Positions 48,031-57,616 of a stretch of DNA of 64,000 bases are shown in pieces. Each line of letters begins with the position of its first letter. The stretch's first letter is position 1. This DNA is from Alishewanella longhuensis (GTDB taxonomy: Bacteria > Pseudomonadota > Gammaproteobacteria > Enterobacterales > Alteromonadaceae): assembly GCF_014653435.1 (NCBI RefSeq), contig NZ_BNAO01000001.1, positions 593,739 through 657,738 on the forward strand, in the 5' to 3' direction. Made by a program: the position numbers and the translations under genes. Below the pieces are notes generated by a model. The model did no database searches. It saw only the letters and a list, made by a program, of their open reading frames with translations, and was not told the DNA's origin.

Positions 48031-48041
48031 AAGTTCCTACA

Positions 48042-50306
48042 TTAATTAGTTAGTAAATATGGACGTCGATAACTGAAGATACCATTCGACAACATATCTG
48101 AAACACCAAATCCGGCTTTATCACCAAAACCTTTAAAGACGAATTGTAAACTAAAACCACTATCCAGACGGGCTAACTGATTCAGGTTATCAAGCGCCAC
48201 CTCGAAATCGGCCCGAACTTGTCGTCTTGCGACCAAGCGTACTGCCCAGCAACAAGATTCGTATTGCAATCCCAAATTGGCGTCTATCATACGATGATTT
48301 GCTACATCCCGATAGTAACTGGCAATAAGTTGCCAGTTTTGTTTAATTGGAATAGCACCGATTAACCCGAGCTGCTGTATTTCTACTCCTGAGACTGCCC
48401 GGCTATATCTATGGTTCAATTGTAATAAGGTATTCTCACTTCCTCTGTAGTCAACGCTAGCGTTGCTCTTTACTAGCCTTTTACTATCAATATCATACTG
48501 CAAGGCGCTACTGACATACCAGCGTCTGTACCAGTGCCAAACCATTTCAGATGCCAGCATAGATTCGGTAGAGGTAAGGTTCTGCGTAAGAAGGTCGTCA
48601 GTCAGCTCAGGCTCTTTCAAAAAGAAAATTTGCCCTAAACTAAAGCGGAATAATTCATTTTCGGTGTTATCGTAAAAACGGGTAGTCCAGCCAACAGTGA
48701 GTTGATTCGCCTCGTTAATACGATCTAAACCGGAAAAGCGATTTTGTCTGAATAAACCGTAATAGTCATCTTGTAGACGCGTAGTGTCATAAAGACCAAT
48801 GTTGCTTTGATCACGATAGGGGATATATAAATATTGCACCTGAGGTTCAAAGGTTTGCAATGCTTGTTCGCCAAACCAATCATACTCCCGCTCTAAGTTG
48901 ATACGGGCATGTAACCTTAGCTTTGGTAGTGCTCTACTAATTTCAGATTGTTCAGTGGTTAAGCTGCTTAAACTTTGTTGCTGATAGTAGGTGTAAAGTA
49001 AGCTGGTTTCTGCCGTCATCTCAAAAGCAGGCGTAATGAAGGGCACACGTAATGTTGGCTCAAGATGCAAGCGATCAGTAGCAGTGTAAAATGCTTGCTC
49101 GTTTTTGAAATGAGCATATTGGCTATACCAACTGGCTTGCAACTTGTCACCAAGCGCTATGGGCTTGGCTGAAGCAAAACTTAACTGCGGCAAAGCCTGA
49201 TAAGCTTTATTATAGTTACCCAGAATTTCAAAACCTTGTACCTTCAGATGAGAATGTACTTGCTCGCCAAAATAGCTAAGACTGGCTTCACGGTAAAGCT
49301 GAGTATCGCTTTGGTTGTTGTAATCAGAACCCAGTTCGGTGAGATAGGCATCATCGCTAACATCAGTGAAGTCAATATAGCCACGCCAATTGCTGCTAAA
49401 ATCTGACCGATGAGTTAAGTGTCCCAAATAACGTTCGCCAAAACCACTGGGTTTATCATTGTCGTTGGGTAGGTACTCTAGTTGCATTAGGCCTTGATGT
49501 TGTTCAGTCAAATAACGGAATTGCGATTTGAGCTGGGTCCCTCTTTTGCTCATATAACGAGGTGATAGCGTCAGGTCATAATTTTCGGCGAGGTTAATGT
49601 AATAAGGCACCTCTAGTTCTACACCTAGGCGTTGTGAGCTACCAACCTTTGGGATTAGCACACCAGTTTTACGCTGATCATCAACCGGAAAAGTCAAATA
49701 AGGAAGATAAAATACGGGAATATCTTTGATTTTAAATACAGCATGATGCGCTTCTCCCCAGCCAGAGTCAGCAGCTATGTTGATATGTTCAGCATGGAGT
49801 GCCCAGCTGTTATCTTGCTCGGGACAAGTAGTAAAGAGAGCCTGATCTAAACTAAGCGCTTGTTCAGACGCCGTGAGTGCCGCCGCTTCACCTCTGCCGG
49901 CCTGAGCAACAAACTGATATTTTGCCTGGCCCAGTGTGGCTTGGTTATTTGCTAAGTCGGCCTTTAAAAAACGGCTACTGACATGAAGCGCATTGCTGAA
50001 GTATTCAATACCGCCATCTGCTACCAGATTTTGCTGCTCTGGATTGTAACGTGCATTAGGGGCTTGCAGTAAGGTGTCTCGGTGCAAAATCTGTACTTGC
50101 CCGGAAAAAGTAGCCTGCTGGCTTCCTTGCAAAACAACATCATCAGAAAATATGCGGATGCGCTGATCATTGCTATCAAGGTCTTTTAAAACCTCAGGTA
50201 ATGTCATAGGTTGATAACAAGTCTGAATAGGGATCTGGTCAGCCCGTACTTGCATTGAGCCCATCGCTGCCCAGATTAATCCTGCTAAACTCAAACCTCG
50301 TTTCAT
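48042..50306 (-). CDS. lptD: LPS-assembly outer-membrane protein LptD
   Basis: 754 aa, first gene of the operon. Signal peptide about 1-22, periplasmic OstA-type jellyroll (about 48-190, with ATFSGQVQIL and NLVADGGIEYFS), then the 26-strand barrel. The four disulfide cysteines of E. coli LptD have counterparts: C30, C161 and the adjacent pair C685/C686 (YESCCW). With LptE it inserts LPS into the outer leaflet. It is divergent from djlA, as in E. coli. Confidence 0.96.
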   Translation of the reverse strand: MKRGLSLAGLIWAAMGSMQVRADQIPIQTCYQPMTLPEVLKDLDSNDQRIRIFSDDVVLQGSQQATFSGQVQILHRDTLLQAPNARYNPEQQNLVADGGIEYFSNALHVSSRFLKADLANNQATLGQAKYQFVAQAGRGEAAALTASEQALSLDQALFTTCPEQDNSWALHAEHINIAADSGWGEAHHAVFKIKDIPVFYLPYLTFPVDDQRKTGVLIPKVGSSQRLGVELEVPYYINLAENYDLTLSPRYMSKRGTQLKSQFRYLTEQHQGLMQLEYLPNDNDKPSGFGERYLGHLTHRSDFSSNWRGYIDFTDVSDDAYLTELGSDYNNQSDTQLYREASLSYFGEQVHSHLKVQGFEILGNYNKAYQALPQLSFASAKPIALGDKLQASWYSQYAHFKNEQAFYTATDRLHLEPTLRVPFITPAFEMTAETSLLYTYYQQQSLSSLTTEQSEISRALPKLRLHARINLEREYDWFGEQALQTFEPQVQYLYIPYRDQSNIGLYDTTRLQDDYYGLFRQNRFSGLDRINEANQLTVGWTTRFYDNTENELFRFSLGQIFFLKEPELTDDLLTQNLTSTESMLASEMVWHWYRRWYVSSALQYDIDSKRLVKSNASVDYRGSENTLLQLNHRYSRAVSGVEIQQLGLIGAIPIKQNWQLIASYYRDVANHRMIDANLGLQYESCCWAVRLVARRQVRADFEVALDNLNQLARLDSGFSLQFVFKGFGDKAGFGVSDMLSNGIFSYRRPYLLTN

Positions 50307-50474
50307 GCCTTCTTACTCATATTGTATTAAATACCACTCTACTGACCGCAGAGTAGGGCTGTTATGATAAATCAATTTTAGAATTCCTGCTAATCCGATA
50401 TAGTGCTGGTGTTAACGTGTTTTTAGCTAATTTACTGATTTGGTCTTAACTTGCCGATTTTTGGAGAATCATGG

Positions 50475-51278
50475 GTGTGGGGTAAAATTCTCGGTGCGCT
50501 ATTTGGTTTAGCATTATTTAAACTTCCTGGTTTGATCTTAGGCGTATTGGTTGGACATTATTTTGACCAATGGTTCCAACGTAAATTAGGAAATTGGGAA
50601 GGGATACAAAGTGTCTTTGGGCAAGACGATGAGCAGGCGCTGTTTATGTACAGTAGCTTTGCGGCTATGGGACATATCGCTAAAGCTACTGGAGTGGTTA
50701 CCAAAGCCCACATCAATCAAGCCAGCCATTTTATGCAGCAGCTGGGCTTAAATGCACAGCAGAAAAAAGAGGCTCAGGCTGCTTTTCGCGATGGCAAGGC
50801 TGTAAATTTCCCTTTTAAGGTGCAGATAAACGAGTTTTACCAGCGTTATAAAAAACGACCTGATGTTTTGCAACTTTTTTTAGAAATACAACTTAGCATA
50901 GCCTGCGTAGAGGGTCGGGTTGAACAAGAACAGTATAAGCTATTGCTGCAGGTTGCTGACTGCTTACAAATTTCGAAAAATACTTTGGATCAATTACTCC
51001 TGTCCTATCAAGCACAATCCCGTTTTCAGCAGAATCCTGGAACAGCTCAGGAGCAGGCTAAATCGTTATTAGCGGCCTACCAAGTTTTAGGTTGTGTGCC
51101 AGAGGTGACTGAGCAAGAGTTAAAAAGAGCGTATCGCAAATTAATGGCGCAACATCATCCTGATAAGTTAATGGCACAAGGCGTCCCTGCTGCAATGCTT
51201 GATGTAGCAAAACGCCGTACACAAGATATTCAGGCTGCCTACGAGCTAATTAAGCAGCAACGCGCTAAAAGCCGTTAG
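50475..51278 (+). CDS. djlA: Membrane-anchored DnaJ-type co-chaperone DjlA
   Basis: 267 aa from the GTG at 50475, chosen because GGAGA lies 8 bp upstream and the start WGKILG lines up with E. coli MQYWGKIIG; a TTG at 50451 would add 8 residues but has no good ribosome site. N-terminal TM with glycine dimer motif (about 4-26), central TerB-like helical domain (about 50-180), Gln-rich linker and a C-terminal J domain with the HPD triad (AYRKLMAQHHPDKL). It stimulates DnaK at the inner membrane. Its end overlaps the DUF3530 gene by 14 bp. Confidence 0.93.
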   Translation: MWGKILGALFGLALFKLPGLILGVLVGHYFDQWFQRKLGNWEGIQSVFGQDDEQALFMYSSFAAMGHIAKATGVVTKAHINQASHFMQQLGLNAQQKKEAQAAFRDGKAVNFPFKVQINEFYQRYKKRPDVLQLFLEIQLSIACVEGRVEQEQYKLLLQVADCLQISKNTLDQLLLSYQAQSRFQQNPGTAQEQAKSLLAAYQVLGCVPEVTEQELKRAYRKLMAQHHPDKLMAQGVPAAMLDVAKRRTQDIQAAYELIKQQRAKSR

Positions 51279-52017
51279 TTTGTAACCAACCTAAGATCTC
51301 CTTTATCAGCCATTGTTGCATCGGTTGGTCCTGACGGGCCTCGCTTAGATAGCGTTGACGGTATAGCGAATTTTGTTGCGCCCTGGCAACTAATTGTCTT
51401 TGTTGCGTGGTTGCTGTTGCATGCGGGTGGTCAACGGCAGTAATGAGATCTAATAGAGGTAGTGGGGTAAGAGCAACTTGTTTTAAAAGTTGGTTGTTTT
51501 GTTGCTGATCAGTTAAGTAGGCCCCCAGGTTCACTATGGCTGCCGGACGGGTAGCTAAAGCCTCTGCAACCAGTAAATTAAGTAGTGCAGCCGTTTCACC
51601 TTGCGCGATAACAATAACAGGATTTTGCAAATTACCTTGCTGGTTAAGCAATTGCCAGCGTGCCGCTAGCTGGCTTTTTTGCTGTAATAACTTTTGTTCT
51701 GGAGATATTTGTTCTGATGTTTCTGGCGCGGGCATAACCAATACATTCCAGCCTGCAGCGGGCAGGTGCAGACGTAGCGTATTAAGTAATCTTGGACTGA
51801 ACGCATGTTGCTGATAATCAGGCAGAATAACTACCGTGCCTTTGGGTTGCAAGGTTACGCTACTCTCACTGAGGATGTGCAAAGATAAGCTGGCTGATTC
51901 GATTAGCTGCAAATCCAAATCTGGTGCTTGCCGCTGTAAATCAGCCCAGTTCGTGCTAGCCGTAGCGTTACTTAGTAATGTCAGAATGATTGAGACGGCT
52001 ACTAAAACCTTGCGCAT
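51265..52017 (-). CDS. DUF3530 family secreted protein
   Basis: 250 aa. Signal peptide about 1-20. The rest resembles an alpha/beta-hydrolase-like fold: GTVVILPDYQQHAF, a GWNVLVMPAPE strand-turn, VIVIAQGETAALLNLL at the place of a nucleophile elbow (G-E instead of G-x-S-x-G, so no obvious catalytic Ser), and a C-terminal WLIKEILGWL helix. Such proteins are found in gammaproteobacteria near djlA; function unknown. Confidence 0.8.
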   Translation of the reverse strand: MRKVLVAVSIILTLLSNATASTNWADLQRQAPDLDLQLIESASLSLHILSESSVTLQPKGTVVILPDYQQHAFSPRLLNTLRLHLPAAGWNVLVMPAPETSEQISPEQKLLQQKSQLAARWQLLNQQGNLQNPVIVIAQGETAALLNLLVAEALATRPAAIVNLGAYLTDQQQNNQLLKQVALTPLPLLDLITAVDHPHATATTQQRQLVARAQQNSLYRQRYLSEARQDQPMQQWLIKEILGWLQTNGF

Positions 52018-52084
52018 ACGCTGCTCCGCAGTAGGTAAGTATGAAGTTATCTTACTTATCGGCTGCTGCTCATGGTTCTTAAGT

Positions 52085-52432
52085 TTATAATTGTTGTGTG
52101 ATTAAATGCTCAGTGAAGGTGTACAGCACTTTGTTATCAAGACTAAATTTAATATAGTTGCCATGATGCTCAAGTAATCTGACAAGTTGTGAGGGCTGCA
52201 TAATAAAACAATACTTGGTGGCTTTGAACTCTACCAGGGCTTTAGCCATCTCCCGCAGATGATCGTTTGCCGCTAAACGTTTCGCTTCTTGCTCATCATT
52301 ACAGACATGGGCTGCATGTTGCAGTTGAATAATGTGTTCAGTTGCGGGCGTTTGTTCCTCGCTTGCCTTTGAAATGGCGGGTAGTATAAGTAGTGTTAAG
52401 ACACTGAAAAATTGAATGCTAAAAGAAGTCAT
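52085..52432 (-). CDS. Small secreted protein, unknown function
   Basis: 115 aa. Signal peptide about 1-23 (cut after SKA). The mature protein is about 92 residues, helical, with two cysteines (C44 in HVCNDEQEA and C75 in KYCFIMQ) that could form one disulfide. GGAACGAG precedes the ATG. It lies upstream of the DUF3530 gene, 67 bp away on the same strand. No family recognised. Confidence 0.62.
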   Translation of the reverse strand: MTSFSIQFFSVLTLLILPAISKASEEQTPATEHIIQLQHAAHVCNDEQEAKRLAANDHLREMAKALVEFKATKYCFIMQPSQLVRLLEHHGNYIKFSLDNKVLYTFTEHLITQQL

Positions 52433-52533
52433 TTACTCGTTCCGGGAGTATTTTAATGGCGAGCTAAAAATTAGCAGCCATTATGCAACTCGGCAACAAA
52501 TATTTGCAGGAAATCTGTAGTATTACAGAAATA

Positions 52534-52563
52534 ACAAAGCCGCTGAAGCAGCGGCTTTGTTTT
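52534..52563. terminator. Terminator downstream of ompA
   Basis: ACAAAGCCGCTG-AAG-CAGCGGCTTTGT, a 12-bp perfect stem. On the minus strand, the direction of the flanking genes, it is followed by TATTTCTG; on the plus strand by TTT. Confidence 0.85.
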
Positions 52564-52581
52564 ACGTAGCTAATATGCGGA

Positions 52582-53655
52582 TTAACGCAGTACTGGCTCT
52601 TTAATTTTTGCAGTCACTTTAGCTTCAATACGCTGGTTAGCCGCATGAGCTTCACGAGTGTTACCTTGAACACGCAGACGAGTTACACCAAAGCCTTGTG
52701 AGGTAATGCGTGAACTGTCGATGCCTTGAGCAGTTAACAGGTCCGCAATGGCTTTAGCACGACGCTCAGATAAGCGCATGTTGTAGTCTGGGTTACCGAT
52801 GTTCGAAGCATGACCTTCAATAAATACTACCGCTTCTGGGAAACGTTTCATAAAGGCAGCTAACTGATTCACTTCAGTACGGCCATCAGCAGAAACTACG
52901 GCAGAGTCGAAAGCAAAGCGAACTTCGATATCAACGTCACCTACACGGTCCATTTTCTCGGTATAAATAGTACAACCCTGAGCATCAACTTTATGAGCCG
53001 CTGGTGTGTTAGGGCACTTGTCTTGGCTATCTGGCACGCCATCACCGTCAGAATCAACTACCACTGGAGCTGGGGCAGGAGCTGGTGCTGGAGCAGGGGT
53101 AGGCGCTGGTGCAGCTGCCGCACCAAAAATCCAGGTCGCACCTGCTTTGATTGCGCCATCATTCCAATCACCATTGCTGATACCACGATAAGCGTTACCT
53201 TCAACAAATAATGCTACATTGTGGTTAATGAAATGACGGTAGCCAATACCAATGTTTAAGGCGTCAGAGGCGATATTATGTTCAAAATGTTTCCAACCAC
53301 CCACTAAATAGATATTTGAGTTGGTCAGATGATACATCGCGTCAATACCAAAGCGATCGCCTGTTACGCGAGAGCTTTGAGTTAATGAATCAAGGCTTTG
53401 ACGAGCATATTCAGCACGAACGCCCCACTTTTCATTTAGGCGGTAACCGATTTCCAGACCAACGCCCCAACCATTGTCTACGTTATTCCACAACGCAGAC
53501 TGACCTTTGCGCTCATCAGTCCAGTAGCTTTCGCCAAATAACGAACCAAAAACCTTTTTTTCCAGGTCTTGAGCCGAAGGTGCGCTAGCAAAAGCTTGAG
53601 CGCTTAACAGCGGTAATGCAGCCAGGACTGCTATAGCGGTTGTTTTAAGTTTCAT
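52582..53655 (-). CDS. OmpA-family outer-membrane protein with calcium-type linker repeat
   Basis: 357 aa from the ATG at 53655 (AAGGAGA upstream; the 28 codons of the longer frame are leader). Signal peptide about 1-23. N-terminal 8-stranded barrel (about 35-180), Pro-Ala linker (183-197), a thrombospondin type 3-like Asp-rich loop (201-218, DSDGDGVPDSQDKCPN) likely to bind calcium, and a C-terminal OmpA peptidoglycan-binding domain (about 244-352, with NPDYNMRLSERRAKAI). It tethers the outer membrane to the cell wall. Resembles OprF/OmpA hybrids of Shewanella and Rheinheimera. Confidence 0.93.
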   Translation of the reverse strand: MKLKTTAIAVLAALPLLSAQAFASAPSAQDLEKKVFGSLFGESYWTDERKGQSALWNNVDNGWGVGLEIGYRLNEKWGVRAEYARQSLDSLTQSSRVTGDRFGIDAMYHLTNSNIYLVGGWKHFEHNIASDALNIGIGYRHFINHNVALFVEGNAYRGISNGDWNDGAIKAGATWIFGAAAAPAPTPAPAPAPAPAPVVVDSDGDGVPDSQDKCPNTPAAHKVDAQGCTIYTEKMDRVGDVDIEVRFAFDSAVVSADGRTEVNQLAAFMKRFPEAVVFIEGHASNIGNPDYNMRLSERRAKAIADLLTAQGIDSSRITSQGFGVTRLRVQGNTREAHAANQRIEAKVTAKIKEPVLR

Positions 53656-53816
53656 CCGTTTCTCCTTAGATTCATCCAACTTAGCAAACTTGTGTAAGTT
53701 TACCATATTGTTTTGAGGTATTATTAGTTTTGCATGCATTTTAGCGATTATTTTTAAACCAGCTTATATTAGCCTAGTTAACTGAATGTTGTGTTAATAA
53801 AAATCAATTTTGATAG

Positions 53817-54467
53817 CTAAAAGGGGCAAAAAGCCGAAAATATCTGACAAATACCAGTCCCAGGATGGTGCAAACGTAAACTAACAGCATGTAATTGTAA
53901 TCTGTTCACTGTTTTCGTGGCTTTGTCGGCATAAAATTTATCACCAAGGATCGGATGACCAATAAATTGTAAATGAACTCTAAGCTGATGTGAGCGACCT
54001 GTTACCGGTTCAAGTTGTAAGCGGCTCTCAGTGGCAGTTCTCGACAGTACCTTAAAATTAGTAAGGGATGGTTTGCCGTATTGATAACAAACTTTTTGTT
54101 TTGGTCGGTTTGGCCAGTCACAAATTAACGGTACTTCAATACTACCACTATCGGTCAACACCTGCCCCGATACTCTCGCATGATACACTTTAGCGGTTTG
54201 GCGTAACTGAAATTGCCGATTTAAGTTACGCTGGGCCTCTTTGTTAAGCGCCATCACCATCACTCCCGACGTTGCCATATCTAAACGGTGAACCACCGAG
54301 GCAGTAGGCCAGACGCGTTGTACCCGATACTGCACACTATCGAAGTGTTCAGGTGCTTTACCTGGTACGGATAACAAGCCACTGGGTTTATTCAGGACAA
54401 CGATATCATCGTCCTGATATAGAATATCCAGATAGGGTGTCATTGGCGGTTGATAGTCTAGTAGCAT
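53817..54467 (-). CDS. rluA: Dual-specificity pseudouridine synthase RluA
   Basis: 216 aa. It isomerises U746 of 23S rRNA and U32 of several tRNAs (E. coli numbering). Catalytic Asp D63 lies in HRLDMATSG, and EPVTGRSHQLRVHLQFIGHPILGD is the RluA-family second block. There is no S4 domain, as in RluA. No clear ribosome site precedes the first ATG, which lies 4 bp after the rapA stop, so translational coupling is likely; M9 is an alternative start. rapA-rluA order is conserved with E. coli. Confidence 0.92.
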   Translation of the reverse strand: MLLDYQPPMTPYLDILYQDDDIVVLNKPSGLLSVPGKAPEHFDSVQYRVQRVWPTASVVHRLDMATSGVMVMALNKEAQRNLNRQFQLRQTAKVYHARVSGQVLTDSGSIEVPLICDWPNRPKQKVCYQYGKPSLTNFKVLSRTATESRLQLEPVTGRSHQLRVHLQFIGHPILGDKFYADKATKTVNRLQLHAVSLRLHHPGTGICQIFSAFCPF

Positions 54468-54471
54468 AGTG

Positions 54472-57375
54472 TTAATCGTGACTCACGATAATCAAGCGGA
54501 TGGCATCCAGCTTTAACCTGGCTTTTTGCAGGTATTCGGCAAGCTGCTGTTGTTGCTCGGTTAAGTGATCAATTTCTTCTTGCCGTACTAGTGGGTTTAC
54601 TTCACGTAGTGCTTGTAAGCGTTCAATGTCAGCACTCAAAGCCTGCTGCATTTGCTGTTGAGCTTGCTCAACGATAGCGGCTAATTGTCCTAGCGCTTGC
54701 TGTTCTGCGCCTGCCAATAATGGGTGAATAAAGTTTTGTAGGGCATTCACCAATTTGGTCGCAGTTTGTCGGCCTACCGGTCTTAACTGGCGGTTAAAAT
54801 TATCGAAAGGGACTTTGGCTGCCAAGTCTTTGCCGCTTTTATCCAGCAATAAGCGCAGCGGTGTTTGTGGCAAATAGCGACCTAATTGCAGTGCTGCCGG
54901 CGCAGTGCCCTCAGCAATGTAAATCAGTTCGACAAAAAAGCTGCCGACCGGCAGAGCTTTATTGGGAAGTAACGCAACAGCGCTATTGCCTAACTGGTCA
55001 TTGGTTAAAATATCCAGGGTGCCGGTAACCATTGGGTGATCCCAGCTTAAAAACTGTATATCTTCTTCTGCCAGAGCGGTGGCACGATCAAAGGTAACCG
55101 TTGTACCTTCATCATCCAACCCTGGGTAGTTCATCTGCAGTTGTTCAGAGGGACGCAAGATAATACTGGTGTCAGAGCGATCTTCCTGAGCTACACCCAA
55201 CAAATCCCAGGCTTTAAACATCAGCATGGGCAGTTTCACGTCCTCGTCCATCCTGTTAACGTCCTGGCATAATTGCAGTGCCTTGGCGCCACCACTGGAA
55301 TTGAGCTCTAACAGCTGATCCCTGCCTTGTTCCAGTTGCTGCTGCAGTTGTTGTTGCATTCGTGCACATTCAGTAATCAATAACTGGCTTTGTTCGGTTG
55401 GTCCCTGATAATCTGCCAGTACGCTCTCTAACTCGACTTTTTGCTGTTCAAAAATCAACCGGCCAGTTTGGCAAGTGCGGGCAAAAGCGTTTAAGCCATC
55501 CTGGTACCAGTTGACTAGAAGTTGCTGGGCACTGTCGGTGAAATAAGGGATATGAATTTGAATATCCTGCTGCTGCCCGATCCGATCCAGACGGCCAATT
55601 CTTTGCTCTAATAAGTCAGGATTCAGTGGTAAGTCAAACAACACTAAGTGATTGGCAAACTGAAAATTACGACCTTCACTGCCGATCTCTGAACAAATAA
55701 GTACCTGCGCACTGTACTCTTCCTGGGCAAAGTAAGCAGCGGCTTTATCGCGCTCGACAATACTCATACCTTCATGAAAAACGGCAGCCCGAATACCTTC
55801 GCTTAACCGTAAGGCTTCTTCTAAAGCTAAAGCGGTAGCTGCCTTGGCACAGATCACCAGAAACTTGGCACGCTTATGGGCTTTTAATTGTTCTAACAAG
55901 TAATTGACGCGAGGATCAAATTGCCACCATTGGCTTTTCTCGCCTTCAAAGGCCTGGAAAACCTGCTCTGGAAATAAATTAGCATGGATCTTTGCTGCCA
56001 GTGGCGCGTCTTTATTTAATGAGCGCTGCACTTTTAAGGCGTTTTGATACTGCTCTGGCAGCGTTAGCGCAACAGGCTTGGCATGGCGCTGTGGGAAGCC
56101 TTTAATATTACTGCGGCTGTTGCGGAATAAAATCCGCCCGGTGCCATGGCGGTCTAACAATTTTTGCAACAGTAATTCACGGCTCTCGGCTGGCATTAGC
56201 GGAGCTTGTTGTACTGTGGCTAATAACGCCTGACTATCTGCATCGGTCAGCAATTGCTGCAGTTGTGCCGTATGACTGTCGTCCAACGCCGGCTCGGTTA
56301 ATAAATGGCGCGCTAACTCAGCAATATGCTGATAGTCCTGTTCTTGTTGCTGGAATTGCTCATAATCGTAAAAACGTTCAGGATCTAACAAGCGCAGCCG
56401 GGCAAAGTGACTCTGATGGCCCAGTTGATCTGGCGTGGCAGTTAATAAAATGAGTCCGGCAGTATCCTGTGCCAATGCTTCAACGCGTTGATATTCAATA
56501 CTGGGTTTTTCCGGATGCCAGTGTAGATGGTGTGCCTCGTCAACCACTAATAAATCCCAATGGCTGCTAACTGCTTGTTCATGCCAGCTTTTTTTCTTCG
56601 CCAGAAATTCCATGCTACACAGCACCAATTGCTCGGTATCAAAAGGGTTATCAGCATCGAGTTGCGCTTGCTGGCAGCGTTCTTCATCAAAAATAGCAAA
56701 ACGTAAATTAAAGCGCCGGAGCATCTCAACCAGCCACTGATGTTGCAGTGACTCAGGTACGACGATTAAGACCCTGCTAGCCAGCCCGGTTAATAGCTGT
56801 TGGTGAATAATTAAACCGGCCTCGATGGTTTTACCCAGGCCTACTTCATCCGCCAGCAAGACACGAGGCGCGTGGCGCTGTGCTACGTCTCTGGCGATAT
56901 GCAATTGATGTGGGATCAGGCTAACCCTGCCCCCAACCAGTCCTCGTAGCGTGCTTTGTTGTAATTGTTGTTGCTGCTGCCAGCTTTGATAGCGCAGCGG
57001 GAAATGTTCAAAGCGGTCAATCTGGCCGGCGAATAGCCGATCTTGTGGTTTGTTAAAGCTTAAAAAGTGGTCTAAGAACGTTTCTCGTAATACGACTTCT
57101 TCGCCGGTATCCAGGCGGATACCATGATAGCTTAACAATTGCTGTTGTTCGGCGATGTGTTGTACCAGTAGCGTAAAGCCCTCGGCACTTTTTACTTCAT
57201 CACCGACATTAAAACTGACACGGGTTAAGGGGGCTTCTTGTTGGGAGTACAGGCGGGTTTCACCGCTGGCCGGAAATAATAATGTAATCATGCGGCCTTC
57301 TTGTGCGATAACAGTACCTAAGCCTAAATCCGACTCTGTATCACTGATCCAGCGTTGTCCCAATGCGAAATTCAT
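54472..57375 (-). CDS. rapA: RNA polymerase-associated protein RapA
   Basis: 967 aa SWI2/SNF2-type ATPase that recycles RNA polymerase after transcription. N-terminal Tudor-like domains (about 1-105), helicase lobe 1 with Walker A DEVGLGKT (176-183) and DEAH (279-282), lobe 2 with SEIGSEGRNFQFANHLVLFDLP and QRIGRLDRIGQQ, then the C-terminal RapA-specific region (to about 890) and a Gln-rich helical tail. E. coli RapA is 968 aa. Confidence 0.96.
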   Translation of the reverse strand: MNFALGQRWISDTESDLGLGTVIAQEGRMITLLFPASGETRLYSQQEAPLTRVSFNVGDEVKSAEGFTLLVQHIAEQQQLLSYHGIRLDTGEEVVLRETFLDHFLSFNKPQDRLFAGQIDRFEHFPLRYQSWQQQQQLQQSTLRGLVGGRVSLIPHQLHIARDVAQRHAPRVLLADEVGLGKTIEAGLIIHQQLLTGLASRVLIVVPESLQHQWLVEMLRRFNLRFAIFDEERCQQAQLDADNPFDTEQLVLCSMEFLAKKKSWHEQAVSSHWDLLVVDEAHHLHWHPEKPSIEYQRVEALAQDTAGLILLTATPDQLGHQSHFARLRLLDPERFYDYEQFQQQEQDYQHIAELARHLLTEPALDDSHTAQLQQLLTDADSQALLATVQQAPLMPAESRELLLQKLLDRHGTGRILFRNSRSNIKGFPQRHAKPVALTLPEQYQNALKVQRSLNKDAPLAAKIHANLFPEQVFQAFEGEKSQWWQFDPRVNYLLEQLKAHKRAKFLVICAKAATALALEEALRLSEGIRAAVFHEGMSIVERDKAAAYFAQEEYSAQVLICSEIGSEGRNFQFANHLVLFDLPLNPDLLEQRIGRLDRIGQQQDIQIHIPYFTDSAQQLLVNWYQDGLNAFARTCQTGRLIFEQQKVELESVLADYQGPTEQSQLLITECARMQQQLQQQLEQGRDQLLELNSSGGAKALQLCQDVNRMDEDVKLPMLMFKAWDLLGVAQEDRSDTSIILRPSEQLQMNYPGLDDEGTTVTFDRATALAEEDIQFLSWDHPMVTGTLDILTNDQLGNSAVALLPNKALPVGSFFVELIYIAEGTAPAALQLGRYLPQTPLRLLLDKSGKDLAAKVPFDNFNRQLRPVGRQTATKLVNALQNFIHPLLAGAEQQALGQLAAIVEQAQQQMQQALSADIERLQALREVNPLVRQEEIDHLTEQQQQLAEYLQKARLKLDAIRLIIVSHD

Positions 57376-57474
57376 TCTAAACCCTAACAGTCAAAAAACG
57401 GGGCGTCATGGTACAGCGAATTCGGTTAGGTTGCATCAGTCTGCGACAGGTTTTTCTTTGTGGTTCGCGCCAAG

Positions 57475-57557
57475 TTGTCATTTTAGTGTCATCCTCAAGC
57501 GGCATGGTATCCAAGGAACTTTCAAGAAACTGTCATTTTAGTGTAGCAGTCTGTCAA
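57475..57557. promoter_or_regulatory. Two PhoB-like boxes upstream of phoH
   Basis: Box 1 (57475-57492) is TTGTCAT-TTTA-GTGTCAT, two 7-bp half-sites with a 4-bp spacer, as in the Pho box CTGTCAT-N4-CTGTCAY. Box 2 (57530-57557) is CTGTCAT-TTTA-GTGTAGC then CTGTCAA. A 14-bp direct repeat TGTCATTTTAGTGT starts in both boxes exactly 55 bp apart. The site is 60 bp upstream of phoH and about 100 bp from rapA. Confidence 0.65.
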
Positions 57558-57616
57558 AGTTGCACTAAGCTGAAGTTAGCTACTTTTTTTGCCAGCCGAA
57601 ACTAAAAGGAGTGCGT

